This document shows positions 53,573-62,194 of a stretch of 64,000 nucleotides of DNA, piece by piece. The stretch spans positions 2,444,501-2,508,500 of the forward strand of contig NZ_JAPEPW010000001.1 of the NCBI RefSeq assembly GCF_026339955.1, read 5' to 3'. The notes beneath the pieces were generated by a model. It was given only the letters and a program-made list of their open reading frames with translations, was not told the origin of the DNA and searched no databases. The position numbers and the translations under genes were made by a program. Each line of letters starts with the position of its first letter. The stretch's first letter is position 1. This stretch comes from Streptomyces sp. NBC_01549. GTDB lineage: Bacteria > Actinomycetota > Actinomycetes > Streptomycetales > Streptomycetaceae.

Positions 53573-56500
53573 TCAGTGCCCCGCTTCCACGGCCAGGTCG
53601 GCGTCAGCCAGGCCGAGCTCGTCGGCGAACCCGGCTTCCAGTACAGCCAGTTCGTCGTCGTCCAGCTCGATGAGCGGCTCGTCGGAGAGGGCCGGGGCAG
53701 CCGGCGCCGGCCGTGCGGACTCGGCGATCGCTGCGGCCGTGCGCAGCCGGAAAACGTCGCGGGCGCTGATCACCAAGCCGGCCTCGCGGACCCGGGCAAC
53801 CACCTGCATCGCCATGATGGAGTCGCCGCCCAGGTCGAAGAAGGAGTCCTCGACGCCGGCCCCGGCGATGCCGAGGACCTGCTGGAAGGCGGCCGCGAGG
53901 ATCTCCTCACGGGCGTCCGCCGGGCCCCGGCCGCCACCTGCGGTGGGGGCCTCGGGGGCGGGCAGCGCCGCGCGGTCGACCTTGCCGTTCGGCGTCAGCG
54001 GCAGCTCGTCGAGCGCCACGATCGCCGAGGGCACCATGAACTCAGGTAGCCTGCCCGAGAGTTCGGCGGTCAGCCGCTCCGGCCGGAGGTCCTCGCCGAC
54101 GACGTACGCCACCAGGCGGCGGGCACCGGGGCGGTCCTCGCGGACGAGGACGATCGTCCGGGCCACGCCGTCGAGCGCCATCAGGGCGGCCTCGATCTCG
54201 CCGAGCTCGATGCGGAAGCCGCGCACCTTCACCTGGTGGTCGGTGCGGCCCACGTACGCGAGTACGCCGTCGGCGCGCCAGCGCACCAGGTCTCCGGTGC
54301 GGTACATGCGCGAGCCGGGCGCCCCGAACGGGTCGGCGACGAACCGCTCGGCGGTCAGACCCGGGCGGCGCACATAGCCGCGCGCCAGGCCCGCGCCCGC
54401 CAGGTACAGCTCGCCCGCGACCCCGGCCGGGACCGGGCGCAGGCCGCCGTCCAGGACGTACGCCCGCATGTTGTCGAGGGCGGCACCGATCGGCGGCACG
54501 TCGTCGACGGTGTCGAGCGGGAAGTGGGTGGCGTAGGTGGTGGTCTCGGTCGGCCCGTAGACATGGGCGAGCGCGAGCTCGGGGCAGGCCTCGCGGACCC
54601 GGCGCATGGCGGCGGGGGTGGCGGCCTCGCCACCGGTCAGGACGGTGCGCAGGGGCGCGAAGGCGGCCGGGTCCTCCCCCGCGATCAGGTTGAACAGGGC
54701 GGTGGTCAGGAAGACCCCGGTGAGGCCGTGGCGGGCGGCGAGCTCCCGCAGGCCCGGCGCGTCGAGCCCGGCGGGCGGAGCCACGACGATCTGGCCGCCG
54801 GAGAGCAGCGGCACCCAGATCTCGTAGGTGGAGGCGTCGAAGGCGTGCGGGGAGTGCATGAGCAGGCGCTCGTGGGCGCCGCCCCGCCAGCGCCGGTCGG
54901 CGGCGAACGCGGCCACGTCGCGGTGCGCGACGGCGACACCCTTGGGCACGCCCGTCGAGCCGGAGGTGTAGATGACGTACGCCAACTGGGCGCTGTCGAT
55001 GGGGATTTCCAGGTTGCCGGGATCGGCGTCGGCATCGGCGGCGTGGGCGGTGGTGCCGGCGACCCGCAGGACGGTGACGTCGGCGGCGAAGCCGAGGGCC
55101 GCGTCGTCCCGGTCGGTGATCAGGACCGGGGCACCGGTGTCCTGGAGCACCCAGCCCATCCGCTCCGGCGGGTACCCGGCGTGCAGCGGCACGTACGCGG
55201 CGCCGGACTTGACGACGGCGAGGGTCGCCACGACGACGTCCGGCGAGCGTTCCAGGAGCATCGCGACGGGGGTCTCCGCGCCGACGCCCAGCGCGGTGAG
55301 GCGGCGGGCGAGGGCGTTGGCACGGGAGTTGAGCTCCCGGTAGGTGATCTCCCGCTCGCCCACGGCGATCACGACCGCGTCGGGGGTGCGGGCGGCCTGC
55401 CGCTCGAAGAGGGCGGCGAGACTGTCGTCCGGCACCGGGTACGCGGTGTCGTTCCAGCCGTCGAGGAGCTGGGCCAGGGAGTCGGCCGGCAGCAGGTCGA
55501 CCGTGGCGAAGGAGCGGTCGGGTGTCTCGGTGACCTCCTCCAGGAAGTGCAGGAACCACTCCTGGCAGGCGGCGAGGTCGGCGTCGGTGTAGCGCTCGGG
55601 GTTGCCGTCGAAGTCGATGCGCAGGCCGGTGCCGTCGCCCCGGTCGTAGAGGGCGACGGACAGGTCGTCGACCGGGCCGAGGCCCAGGTTGTGGATGTCG
55701 GCGCGACAGCCCGCGAACCTCAGCTCGTAGTCGAACGCCATGATGTTGACGACCGGGCCCATCAGGCTGTGGTCGCTGCCGGTCAGGCCCAGGTCGCGGC
55801 GGAGGTCCTCGTAGCGGGCCCGCTGGTGCTTGAGCGCGCCGCGCGCCTCCCGGGTGACCCGGGGCATCAGCTCACGCATGGAGTCGCCTGGGGCGACCTC
55901 GATGCGCAGCGGCAGCACGTTGGAGGCGAGCAGCGGAGTGCGGCGGATCGCGGGGGTGGCGCGGCCCGTGACCGGGAGGCCGACGACGACCTCGCGCTGT
56001 CCGGTGACGCGGTGCAGGAACGCGGCGGTGGCGGCGACGGCGAACAGCGGCCAGCGGGTACGGCAGCCGCGCGCGGCCACGGCGAGGCGGTCGGCGTACT
56101 CCTGCGGCAGCCTGCTGGTGCGGCGGATCCGCACGGCGGGCGGGGCCGCCGCGGCGCCGGGGCCGCCGGAGAGGTGGTCGCTGAGCAGCGCGGGTGCGGG
56201 CATCCCGGCGAGCCGCCCGGTCCAGTACTCCCGGTCGGCACCGGCCTGTTCGCCCGCGCGGTACGCGGCGTCCTCGGCGAGGGTCTCGGCGAGCGGGGCG
56301 AACGGTTCGAGGCCGCCCTCGACGGCGGTGATGCCCGCCAGCTCCGTGTAGGCGTCGGCGACCTTGCGGGAGATCAGCGAGCCTCCGAAGCCGTCGATGA
56401 GGATGTGGTGGACGCGCTGGTAGTAGAGGAAGCGGTCGTCGGCGACGCGGAACAGCGCGAACGTACTGAGGTGGCCCTCGGCCAGGTCGATCGGGCGCTC

Positions 56501-56851
56501 CATGTCGTCGTCGATCCACGCCCGGGCGGCGTCGAACGCCTCCGGTTCGGTGCGCAGGTCGAAGTACGGGAGCCCGGGCAGCGGCCCGTCGTCGACGAGC
56601 TGCCAGAGGCCCCCGTCGGGGTCCTCGACGACGCGGCGGACCCGCAGCGTCTCGGCGTCCGTGAGGAGCCGGTGCCAGGCGGCCTCCATCAGCTTCGGGT
56701 CGAGCTCGCCCATGATGTCGAAGTACTCGGCGATGTTGTAGGCGAAGCCGGTGCGGTCGAGGCCGTGCGCGAACCAGACTCCGGTCTGCGGCACCGACAG
56801 CGGCAGCCGCCGCAGGGCGGGAGCGGGCGGGTCGGACGGGTGGCGGTTCAC
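53573..56851 (-). CDS. non-ribosomal peptide synthetase NRPS2 (C-A-T, EntF-like C domain)
   Basis: A 1092-residue single module. The C domain (about 14-455) has HHILIDG at 149-154 and resembles the EntF starter type, which acylates with a carrier-bound aryl or acyl acid. A (about 470-960) carries [14 protein letters not shown]; its specificity residues read DAYFLGVTYK, closest to aliphatic Ile/Val-like codes but not certain. T (about 975-1045) has GGDSI with Ser near 1011. An acidic tail ([13 protein letters not shown]) may be a docking segment for NRPS1, which starts immediately downstream. GTG at 56851 overlaps the thioesterase stop. No E domain is present. Confidence 0.92.
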   Translation of the reverse strand: MNRHPSDPPAPALRRLPLSVPQTGVWFAHGLDRTGFAYNIAEYFDIMGELDPKLMEAAWHRLLTDAETLRVRRVVEDPDGGLWQLVDDGPLPGLPYFDLRTEPEAFDAARAWIDDDMERPIDLAEGHLSTFALFRVADDRFLYYQRVHHILIDGFGGSLISRKVADAYTELAGITAVEGGLEPFAPLAETLAEDAAYRAGEQAGADREYWTGRLAGMPAPALLSDHLSGGPGAAAAPPAVRIRRTSRLPQEYADRLAVAARGCRTRWPLFAVAATAAFLHRVTGQREVVVGLPVTGRATPAIRRTPLLASNVLPLRIEVAPGDSMRELMPRVTREARGALKHQRARYEDLRRDLGLTGSDHSLMGPVVNIMAFDYELRFAGCRADIHNLGLGPVDDLSVALYDRGDGTGLRIDFDGNPERYTDADLAACQEWFLHFLEEVTETPDRSFATVDLLPADSLAQLLDGWNDTAYPVPDDSLAALFERQAARTPDAVVIAVGEREITYRELNSRANALARRLTALGVGAETPVAMLLERSPDVVVATLAVVKSGAAYVPLHAGYPPERMGWVLQDTGAPVLITDRDDAALGFAADVTVLRVAGTTAHAADADADPGNLEIPIDSAQLAYVIYTSGSTGVPKGVAVAHRDVAAFAADRRWRGGAHERLLMHSPHAFDASTYEIWVPLLSGGQIVVAPPAGLDAPGLRELAARHGLTGVFLTTALFNLIAGEDPAAFAPLRTVLTGGEAATPAAMRRVREACPELALAHVYGPTETTTYATHFPLDTVDDVPPIGAALDNMRAYVLDGGLRPVPAGVAGELYLAGAGLARGYVRRPGLTAERFVADPFGAPGSRMYRTGDLVRWRADGVLAYVGRTDHQVKVRGFRIELGEIEAALMALDGVARTIVLVREDRPGARRLVAYVVGEDLRPERLTAELSGRLPEFMVPSAIVALDELPLTPNGKVDRAALPAPEAPTAGGGRGPADAREEILAAAFQQVLGIAGAGVEDSFFDLGGDSIMAMQVVARVREAGLVISARDVFRLRTAAAIAESARPAPAAPALSDEPLIELDDDELAVLEAGFADELGLADADLAVEAGH

Positions 56852-57666
56852 GGGCGGGTCCCCCTGTCGGCGGGTGCGGTCACGGTCGTCGCGCGGACGG
56901 TCCCGGGCAGTTGGGCGGCGAGCCGGTCGGTGAGCAGCTGCATCAATTGCTCGCCCGCCGTCTCCAGGTAGAAGTGGCCGCCGGGCAGGGTGTGCACCTC
57001 GTGTCCGGCCACGGTGTGCCGCGCCCACTGGGCGGCGTCGTCCGGTGTGCAGGAGCGGTCGCTGTCGCCGGTGACGACGGTGACCGGGCAGGTCAGCGGG
57101 GCGCCCGCGGTGAAGCGGTACTCCTCGATGAGACGGAAGTCACCGCGCAGCACGGGCAGCGTCAGCTCGCGCAGCTCGGGGTTGTCGAGCAGGGCGGCCC
57201 CGGCGCCGCCGAGGGCGCGTACGTACTCCATGGCATCGGCGTCGCCGCTGAAGCTCACGGCGCGGCTGATGTCGATGTGCGGGGCCTTGCGGGCGGAGAC
57301 GAACAGCCGGGTGGGGGCACCCGGGTGGGTGGCGCGCAGCCGGCGCGCGGTCTCGAACGCGACGGTGCCGCCCATGCTGTGGCCGAAGAACGCGGCGGGC
57401 TTGTCCAGGCGCGGTCTGATGGCCTCGGTGACACCTGCGGCGAGCTCTTCGAGGGTCTCGGCGAGCGGTTCGCCGTAGCGGTCCTGGCGGCCCGGGTACT
57501 GAACGGCCACCAGCTCGATGTCCGGCGGAGCGAGCCGGGCCAGCTCGCGAAAGGTACTGGCCGCGCCGCCCGCGTGCGGGAAACAGAACAGCCGCAGCCT
57601 GGCGGCCGGCCGGACGGCGAACACCCGCAACCAGTCGGTGCCGGTGGCGGCCTGGACAACAGTCAT
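56848..57666 (-). CDS. type II thioesterase
   Basis: A 272-residue alpha/beta hydrolase of the TEII family that clears misprimed carrier proteins. The nucleophile motif is [14 protein letters not shown] near residue 80, followed by the Asp and the His in [22 protein letters not shown] at 57666 is chosen because homology starts there. It is the first gene of the operon thioesterase, NRPS2, NRPS1, serA and ybaK, and its stop overlaps the NRPS2 start by 4 bases. It is not the chain-release domain, so product release is unexplained. Confidence 0.92.
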   Translation of the reverse strand: MTVVQAATGTDWLRVFAVRPAARLRLFCFPHAGGAASTFRELARLAPPDIELVAVQYPGRQDRYGEPLAETLEELAAGVTEAIRPRLDKPAAFFGHSMGGTVAFETARRLRATHPGAPTRLFVSARKAPHIDISRAVSFSGDADAMEYVRALGGAGAALLDNPELRELTLPVLRGDFRLIEEYRFTAGAPLTCPVTVVTGDSDRSCTPDDAAQWARHTVAGHEVHTLPGGHFYLETAGEQLMQLLTDRLAAQLPGTVRATTVTAPADRGTRP

Positions 57667-57732
57667 GAGCGCGGCAACTCCCTGCTCGTCAGCGGTGGTT
57701 CGGTGGAGGCGGTGAGATGCACCGCGACAACG

Positions 57733-57768
57733 GTGAAGCCCCGGACGGCTATCCGTCCGGGGCTTCAC
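57733..57768 (-). promoter_or_regulatory. 16-bp hairpin in the leader of the NRPS operon
   Basis: GTGAAGCCCCGGACGG (57733-57748) pairs perfectly with CCGTCCGGGGCTTCAC (57753-57768) around CTAT. A TATAGG -10-like box lies just upstream on the minus strand, so it sits in the leader of the thioesterase-NRPS transcript and could be an attenuator. Alternatively it is a terminator of the upstream DUF4097/MMPL transcript. Confidence 0.55.
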
Positions 57769-57885
57769 TCTGCCGGGAGTGCCTATATTTTTCCGTTACG
57801 CGACCATGACGGGGGACGTGAAGGCCCCGTACGGAGACGGCCCTCCAGGAGTCTCGTGAACTGCCGGTTCCCGGCAGGGCTTGGA

Positions 57886-58128
57886 TAGGGCCTGTCCGGC
57901 GGATCATGCCGCAGACGCGGGGCTTGGCACGCCCTCCCCCAGAGGGGGTACCCCCAGCGGCGTTGTCGTCACTCGCCGACTCCCCCACTCTCGACTTCGC
58001 TCGAGCGGGGGGACCCCCATCGCGTCGACTCCCTCCTCCGCCTTGCAGCTGCACGCACCAAGCCCCGCTCACCTCTGCTTATGAGGCACCGCCGCTGCCC
58101 TCCGACTTGATCCGCCGGACAGGCCCTA
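57886..58128. mobile_element. 243-bp MITE-like element, copy 2
   Basis: Same length and orientation as copy 1, with ends GGGCCTGTCCGGCGGATCA and TGATCCGCCGGACAGGCCC. Only a few bases differ in the first ~190, with more change near the right end. TAG and CTAG flank it, and the right CTAG (58126-58129) contains the stop codon of the DUF4097 gene. The two copies bracket the NRPS locus as direct repeats. Confidence 0.8.
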
Positions 58129-58788
58129 GGCGGACTGGACGGTGACGTCGCCGCCCGCGCTGTGCGCCTTGACCTTGTTGGCCGAGCCGTCGTTGACCGG
58201 CACGTCGACCTTCTTGTTGCCGCCGTCGGTGGAGGCGTCGACGGCGTACGAGCCCTTGGGGAGTTTGACCGTCACGTTGCCGCCCTCGCTGTCGGCGTTG
58301 ACGCTGGCGGGTGCCGTGCCGAAGGCCACGTCGACGTTGCCGCCGCCGGTCTTGGCGACGACGGTGCCGCCGAGGCCGGTGCCGGTGATGTCGCCGCCGC
58401 CGGTGCTGGCGTCGACCTGGACGCCGGCCGGCACCTCGATGCGGTAGTCCACGGAGCACTTGGAGGCGGAGCCGCCGCAGTCGCCGCCCTTGAGGGCCAG
58501 TGCGCCGCCGGAGACGGAGTGCTCGGTCTTCGGCTTGCTGTCGCTGTACTCCAACCGCTCGGTCACCTTGATCGCGCTGCCGGTGCCGGCCACGATCTCG
58601 ATGTTCCCGCCGTTGTTGTCGACGCTCACCCCGGTGACCTTGTCGGTCACGTCGTACGACTGGCTGGAGCTGGAGGCGGACTTGCCGAGGCCGTCCGACT
58701 CCTGGCACCCGGTGGTGACGACCGCCGCGGCCGCCACGGTCACCGCGCACACGACGAACTTCTTGAGGCTCCTGCTGTCAATGCTCAC
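58126..58788 (-). CDS. DUF4097 lipoprotein
   Basis: A 220-residue lipoprotein with signal and lipobox VTTGC near residue 27. The rest is a beta-strand repeat domain of the DUF4097 type, with repeated turns such as STGGGDITGTGLGG, KTGGGNVDVAFG and STDGGNKKVDVPV. In streptomycetes such proteins are exported adhesin- or filament-like but poorly characterised. The stop TAG lies within the MITE-end CTAG. It is cotranscribed with the MMPL gene upstream. Confidence 0.82.
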   Translation of the reverse strand: MSIDSRSLKKFVVCAVTVAAAAVVTTGCQESDGLGKSASSSSQSYDVTDKVTGVSVDNNGGNIEIVAGTGSAIKVTERLEYSDSKPKTEHSVSGGALALKGGDCGGSASKCSVDYRIEVPAGVQVDASTGGGDITGTGLGGTVVAKTGGGNVDVAFGTAPASVNADSEGGNVTVKLPKGSYAVDASTDGGNKKVDVPVNDGSANKVKAHSAGGDVTVQSA

Positions 58789-58826
58789 GAGGATCTACCT
58801 TCTCATCTTCCGTGCGGGCGGTCGGC

Positions 58827-61088
58827 TTATCGGCGGGACGTGGCGAGGTCGGCGGACTCCGCCTCGGGCGCGGCGAGTTCGCCGGTGGCGGAGACGGGCG
58901 CCGGGGTGGCGGCCTCGGGGCGCTTGCCCCAGGCGCGGTCGCCGAGGAGGGTCAGCGCGGCAGGGAGGAGCAGGCCGCGGACGATGGTCGCGTCGATGGC
59001 GATCGCGGCGGCCATGCCGACGCCGAGCATCTTGTACTCGATGCCGGACATCGTGGCGAAGAGCGCGAAGACGGAGATCATCACGACCGCGGCGCTGGTG
59101 ACGACGCCGGCGCTGGAGCCGACCCCGCTGACCACCGCGTCCTTGGCGCTGTCGCCGCGCTGCCACAGCTCGCGGACCCGGCTGAGGATGAAGACGTGGT
59201 AGTCCATGCTCAGGCCGAACAGGATCACGAACATGAAGAGCGGGAGCCAGCTGACGATTCCGCCGTAGGAGTCGAAGCCGAGCAGACCGCCCAGGCCGCC
59301 GTTCTGGAAGCCGAGGACGACCAGGCCGTAGGCCGCCCCGATGGAGAGCAGGTTGAGCGCGATGGAGACGAGGGCGACGACCGGCGCGCGGAAGGCGAGG
59401 GTCAGCACGACCAGCGCGAGGACCAGGACGAAGGCGAAGACCCAGGGGGCGCGGCCGCTGAGCGCGGAGGCGAAGTCGTGCTGTCCGGCGATGGAGCCGG
59501 TGACGGCGTACGCCAGGCCCTTGGTGTCCTTGAATGCCTTCGGCAGGGCGTCGTCGCGGAGCGTCCTGAGGGCGTCGGTGGAGACCTTGTCGGTGCCGGA
59601 ACCGGCCAGCGGAACCTTGATGACCAGGGCCTCGCCGACCTTGTGGGTGGAGATCTGCTCGCCGAGGGCCGGGCTGTCGGCGGCCTCGCGGCGCAGTTCG
59701 GCGACGGCCGCGTCGGCCTTGCCGGTGGTGGCGCCCTCGCCCCAGACGACGACCGAGGCCGGGGCGGGACCGCCGGGGAAGGCCTCCTGAATGCGGACGC
59801 CGGCGTCGACGGCCTCGATGGAGCGCGGCAGCGAGCGGGTCTGGCCCGGGTCGGAGAGCTTCATGTGGAGCGCCGGCGCGGCCAGGGCGAGCAGCAGGAC
59901 CACGGCGGCGCCGCCCATCAGCAGCGGCCTGCGCACCACGCCGCGGGCGATGGCGGTCCAGGTACGGGACTCGGTGGCGGCGGTGCGGCGGCGGCCCAGG
60001 AAGGGGATGCGCAGCGCGTCGACGCGGCGGCCGAGCAGGGAGAGGGTGGCGGGCAGTACGGTGACCGAGCCGAGGACGGCGAGGCCGACCACGAGAACGG
60101 TGCCGACGGCCATGCCGTTGAAGACGTCGATGCCGGTGATGAAGAGCCCGGCGACGGAGAGCATCACGGTGATACCGGAGACGACGACCGCGTGGCCGGA
60201 GGTGCGGGCGCTGGCCTCCAGGGCCTCGATGGCGGACCTGCCCGCCGCGCGCTCCTCGCGTTCGCGGCGCAGGTAGAAGAGCGAGTAGTCGACGCCGACC
60301 GCCATGCCGATCAGCAGGACCACGGAGGAGACCGTGCTGTTGGCGGGGATGAAGTTGCCCACGACGCCGAGCAGGCCGAGGGCGGCGAGCACCGAGGTGA
60401 CGGCGAGCAGCACCGGGATGCCGGCGGCGACCAGGGCGCCGAAGACCACCAGCAGGATGATCAGGGTGAGCGGCAGCGAGGTCAGCTCCGCCTTGGCGAG
60501 GTCCTTGTCGGCGGCGTCGTTGACGGCCTTCTGCAGGGACAGGTCGCCGGCCTCGGCGATGCGCACGTCCGGGTTGGCGGCCTTGGTCTTCTGCACGGCG
60601 GCGAGCACCGATTCGAAGTGCGCGTCGACCTGCTCCTCGGGGCCCGCGACGGTGAGGCCGACCAGGCCGGAGTGGCCGTCCTTGGAGATCTGCTCCGCGC
60701 CCTCGGCGCCGAGGGGGGACGCCACGTCGGTGGCGGCGCCGCCGATCGCCTTCAGGTTGGCGACCAGGTCCCGGGCGGCCTGCTGCAGCCTGGCGTCGTC
60801 GGCGAACCTCGCGGAGGTCCGGTTCTTGGCCTCGACCAGCACGGACTCCTGGTAGGGCTCCTCGACGTCCTGGTCGCGGATGACTTTCTGGGCCCGGCCG
60901 GACTCACCGGGGTCGGAGGTCTGTGCGCCGGACCCGGCCGCACCGCCGATCAGCACGGCGAGCACCACCAGCAGGAGCCAGCCGCCGATCGTCTTCTTGG
61001 CATTGCGGGCGGACCAGCCGGCGACCCGTACGGTCAGCGGCCTTCGCCCTTCCCCCAGCGGTGACGTGGGGGGTGTCATGCTCGGCAT
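58827..61088 (-). CDS. MMPL-family transporter
   Basis: A 753-residue membrane transporter of the RND/MMPL superfamily, which in actinobacteria exports lipids or secondary metabolites. Two sets of about six helices are separated by large extracellular domains, with the duplicated signatures VVLLIGMAVGVDYSLFYLRRERE and LFMFVILFGLSMDYHVFILSRVREL. ATG at 61088 is followed by MPSMTPPTSPLGEGRR, then the first helix. It is upstream of the DUF4097 gene. Export of the NRPS product is a reasonable but unproved role. Confidence 0.85.
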   Translation of the reverse strand: MPSMTPPTSPLGEGRRPLTVRVAGWSARNAKKTIGGWLLLVVLAVLIGGAAGSGAQTSDPGESGRAQKVIRDQDVEEPYQESVLVEAKNRTSARFADDARLQQAARDLVANLKAIGGAATDVASPLGAEGAEQISKDGHSGLVGLTVAGPEEQVDAHFESVLAAVQKTKAANPDVRIAEAGDLSLQKAVNDAADKDLAKAELTSLPLTLIILLVVFGALVAAGIPVLLAVTSVLAALGLLGVVGNFIPANSTVSSVVLLIGMAVGVDYSLFYLRREREERAAGRSAIEALEASARTSGHAVVVSGITVMLSVAGLFITGIDVFNGMAVGTVLVVGLAVLGSVTVLPATLSLLGRRVDALRIPFLGRRRTAATESRTWTAIARGVVRRPLLMGGAAVVLLLALAAPALHMKLSDPGQTRSLPRSIEAVDAGVRIQEAFPGGPAPASVVVWGEGATTGKADAAVAELRREAADSPALGEQISTHKVGEALVIKVPLAGSGTDKVSTDALRTLRDDALPKAFKDTKGLAYAVTGSIAGQHDFASALSGRAPWVFAFVLVLALVVLTLAFRAPVVALVSIALNLLSIGAAYGLVVLGFQNGGLGGLLGFDSYGGIVSWLPLFMFVILFGLSMDYHVFILSRVRELWQRGDSAKDAVVSGVGSSAGVVTSAAVVMISVFALFATMSGIEYKMLGVGMAAAIAIDATIVRGLLLPAALTLLGDRAWGKRPEAATPAPVSATGELAAPEAESADLATSRR

Positions 61089-61220
61089 GAGATGGTCTCC
61101 TATGCAGGGGAGTGCAGTGCGGTAGCGGACGCACGCCGGCCGGGGTCACGGCCTTCGGTTCCTAGGCCTTGCCGTGACACCAAGATCGGCTGTGCGGGAC
61201 TTTCGTGTATTCCCTTGCCC

Positions 61221-61258
61221 GGGCCGCGCCACCGAGCGCCAACTCGGTGGTGCGGCCC
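61221..61258 (-). terminator. hairpin terminator before the MMPL gene
   Basis: GGGCCGCGCCACCGAG (61221-61236) pairs with CTCGGTGGTGCGGCCC (61243-61258) with one G-T wobble. It lies just past the small membrane protein stop on the minus strand and separates that pair from the MMPL transcript. Confidence 0.7.
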
Positions 61259-61294
61259 ACGGCACGCAGGGGGGTGGGACCAGGCCGCTCGGCC

Positions 61295-61588
61295 CTATTC
61301 GATCTCGCGCATCATCTTCTCCATCGAGACGATGGCCTGACGCGCCTGCGTGAGCTCTTCGGACGTACGGCGGTGAAGCTCCACGTTGTCCTCGAGCAGT
61401 TGGGCGTACTTGGCGGTGAGCCGGCGGTACTCGTCCTCCCGGGCGGCCAGCATGCGGGCTCGCCAGGTGGCGGCGATCTGCCAGACGATCACGATCAGCA
61501 GCAGGAAGACGCCGCCCGACGCCACGAGGCCCGTCGAGTCGCCGCTCCACGGATCACTGGCCAGCTTCACCGTCTCGTACCCGTTCAC
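61295..61588 (-). CDS. small membrane protein
   Basis: A 97-residue protein. One transmembrane helix (LVASGGVFLLLIVIVWQIAATW) lies near residues 21-42; the C-terminal half is a charged coiled coil (YRRLTAKYAQLLEDNVELHRRTSEELTQARQAIVSMEKMM). The ATG overlaps the ArsR stop by 4 bases, so the two are coupled. It could anchor or sense for the regulator, but the family is not recognised. Confidence 0.75.
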   Translation of the reverse strand: MNGYETVKLASDPWSGDSTGLVASGGVFLLLIVIVWQIAATWRARMLAAREDEYRRLTAKYAQLLEDNVELHRRTSEELTQARQAIVSMEKMMREIE

Positions 61589-61947
61589 TTCGCTCCCTTT
61601 GTGGTGCTCGCGGTCTCGTTCTTGCTCTCGTCCTGATCGGTCAGGGTCCGGGCCGCGTCGGCCACGGTCTCGGGGGTCAGATGCAGGACGAAGGGGGTGA
61701 CTTCGAAGTACTTCATCGCCTTACCGCCCTCCGACAGTTCGAGTACTCCGGTCACGAGCCCTGCCGCCTCGAGGCGCTGCAGATGCATATGGAGCAGCGG
61801 GCGGCTCATACCGATCTCGCGGGCGAGCCGACTGACGTAGTTACGCCCCTCCGACAGCGCCGCGACGATCCGCATCCGGTGCGGATTCCCGAGCGCTGCC
61901 AGCATCTGCAACACCTCATCACCGGTCGGGGTCAGGAATGTTTCCAT
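61585..61947 (-). CDS. ArsR-family winged-helix regulator
   Basis: A 120-residue winged-helix protein with the DNA-binding part GNPHRMRIVAALSEGRNYVSRLAREIGMSRPLLHMHLQRLEAAGLV near residues 20-66 and a short C-terminal region with Glu/Asp/Lys. It lacks the usual metal-binding Cys/His, so it probably senses something other than a soft metal. ATG at 61947 is chosen because AGAGG lies 6 bases upstream; starts at 61962 and 61977 lie within the inverted repeat. It is cotranscribed with the small membrane protein and likely autoregulated. Confidence 0.82.
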   Translation of the reverse strand: METFLTPTGDEVLQMLAALGNPHRMRIVAALSEGRNYVSRLAREIGMSRPLLHMHLQRLEAAGLVTGVLELSEGGKAMKYFEVTPFVLHLTPETVADAARTLTDQDESKNETASTTKGAK

Positions 61948-61955
61948 CGCGACCT

Positions 61956-62022
61956 CTTTCATGTGTAAGAAAACCATGACAGGTGCCCGAGGTACCTGTC
62001 AACAGTTTCTTACACGTGAAAG
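61956..62022. promoter_or_regulatory. nested inverted repeats upstream of the ArsR gene
   Basis: Outer 17-bp arms (61956-61972 and 62006-62022) match with one mismatch (CTTTCATGTGTAAGAAA). Inner 11-bp arms, TGACAGGTGCC (61977-61987) and GGTACCTGTCA (61991-62001), also match with one mismatch. The ArsR start codon lies 9 bases beyond one outer arm. This looks like a large autoregulatory operator; the far side faces no obvious plus-strand gene. Confidence 0.75.
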
Positions 62023-62059
62023 ACAGACGCTGTGGAGTTGTCCCGCTGCGCCGCATGGC

Positions 62060-62180
62060 GGAGCACCGGACCCATGGGGGCGTCCGGTGCTCCGAGCCTT
62101 CCGTGCGGCTCTATATCCCTTCGATATTCGGGTACGCCGACGACGGGCACCCGGAGTCGGCCCACGCCGCCGGGTGCCCG
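62060..62180 (-). terminator. two hairpins after the MFS gene
   Basis: GGAGCACCGGAC (62060-62071) pairs with GTCCGGTGCTCC (62082-62093), and CGGGCACCCGG (62144-62154) pairs with CCGGGTGCCCG (62170-62180). Together they follow the MFS stop at 62195 on the minus strand. Confidence 0.65.
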
Positions 62181-62194
62181 CCGACCGGGCCGGA

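Noticed and set aside
57749..58072. Open frame across MITE copy 2 considered as a transposase remnant
   Set aside because: It is Gly/Arg-rich, spans the element's internal repeats, has a sister frame in copy 1, and shows no transposase motif.
58812..61064. 750-codon plus-strand frame opposite the MMPL gene
   Set aside because: Shadow of the MMPL gene; the minus frame has clear RND/MMPL motifs.
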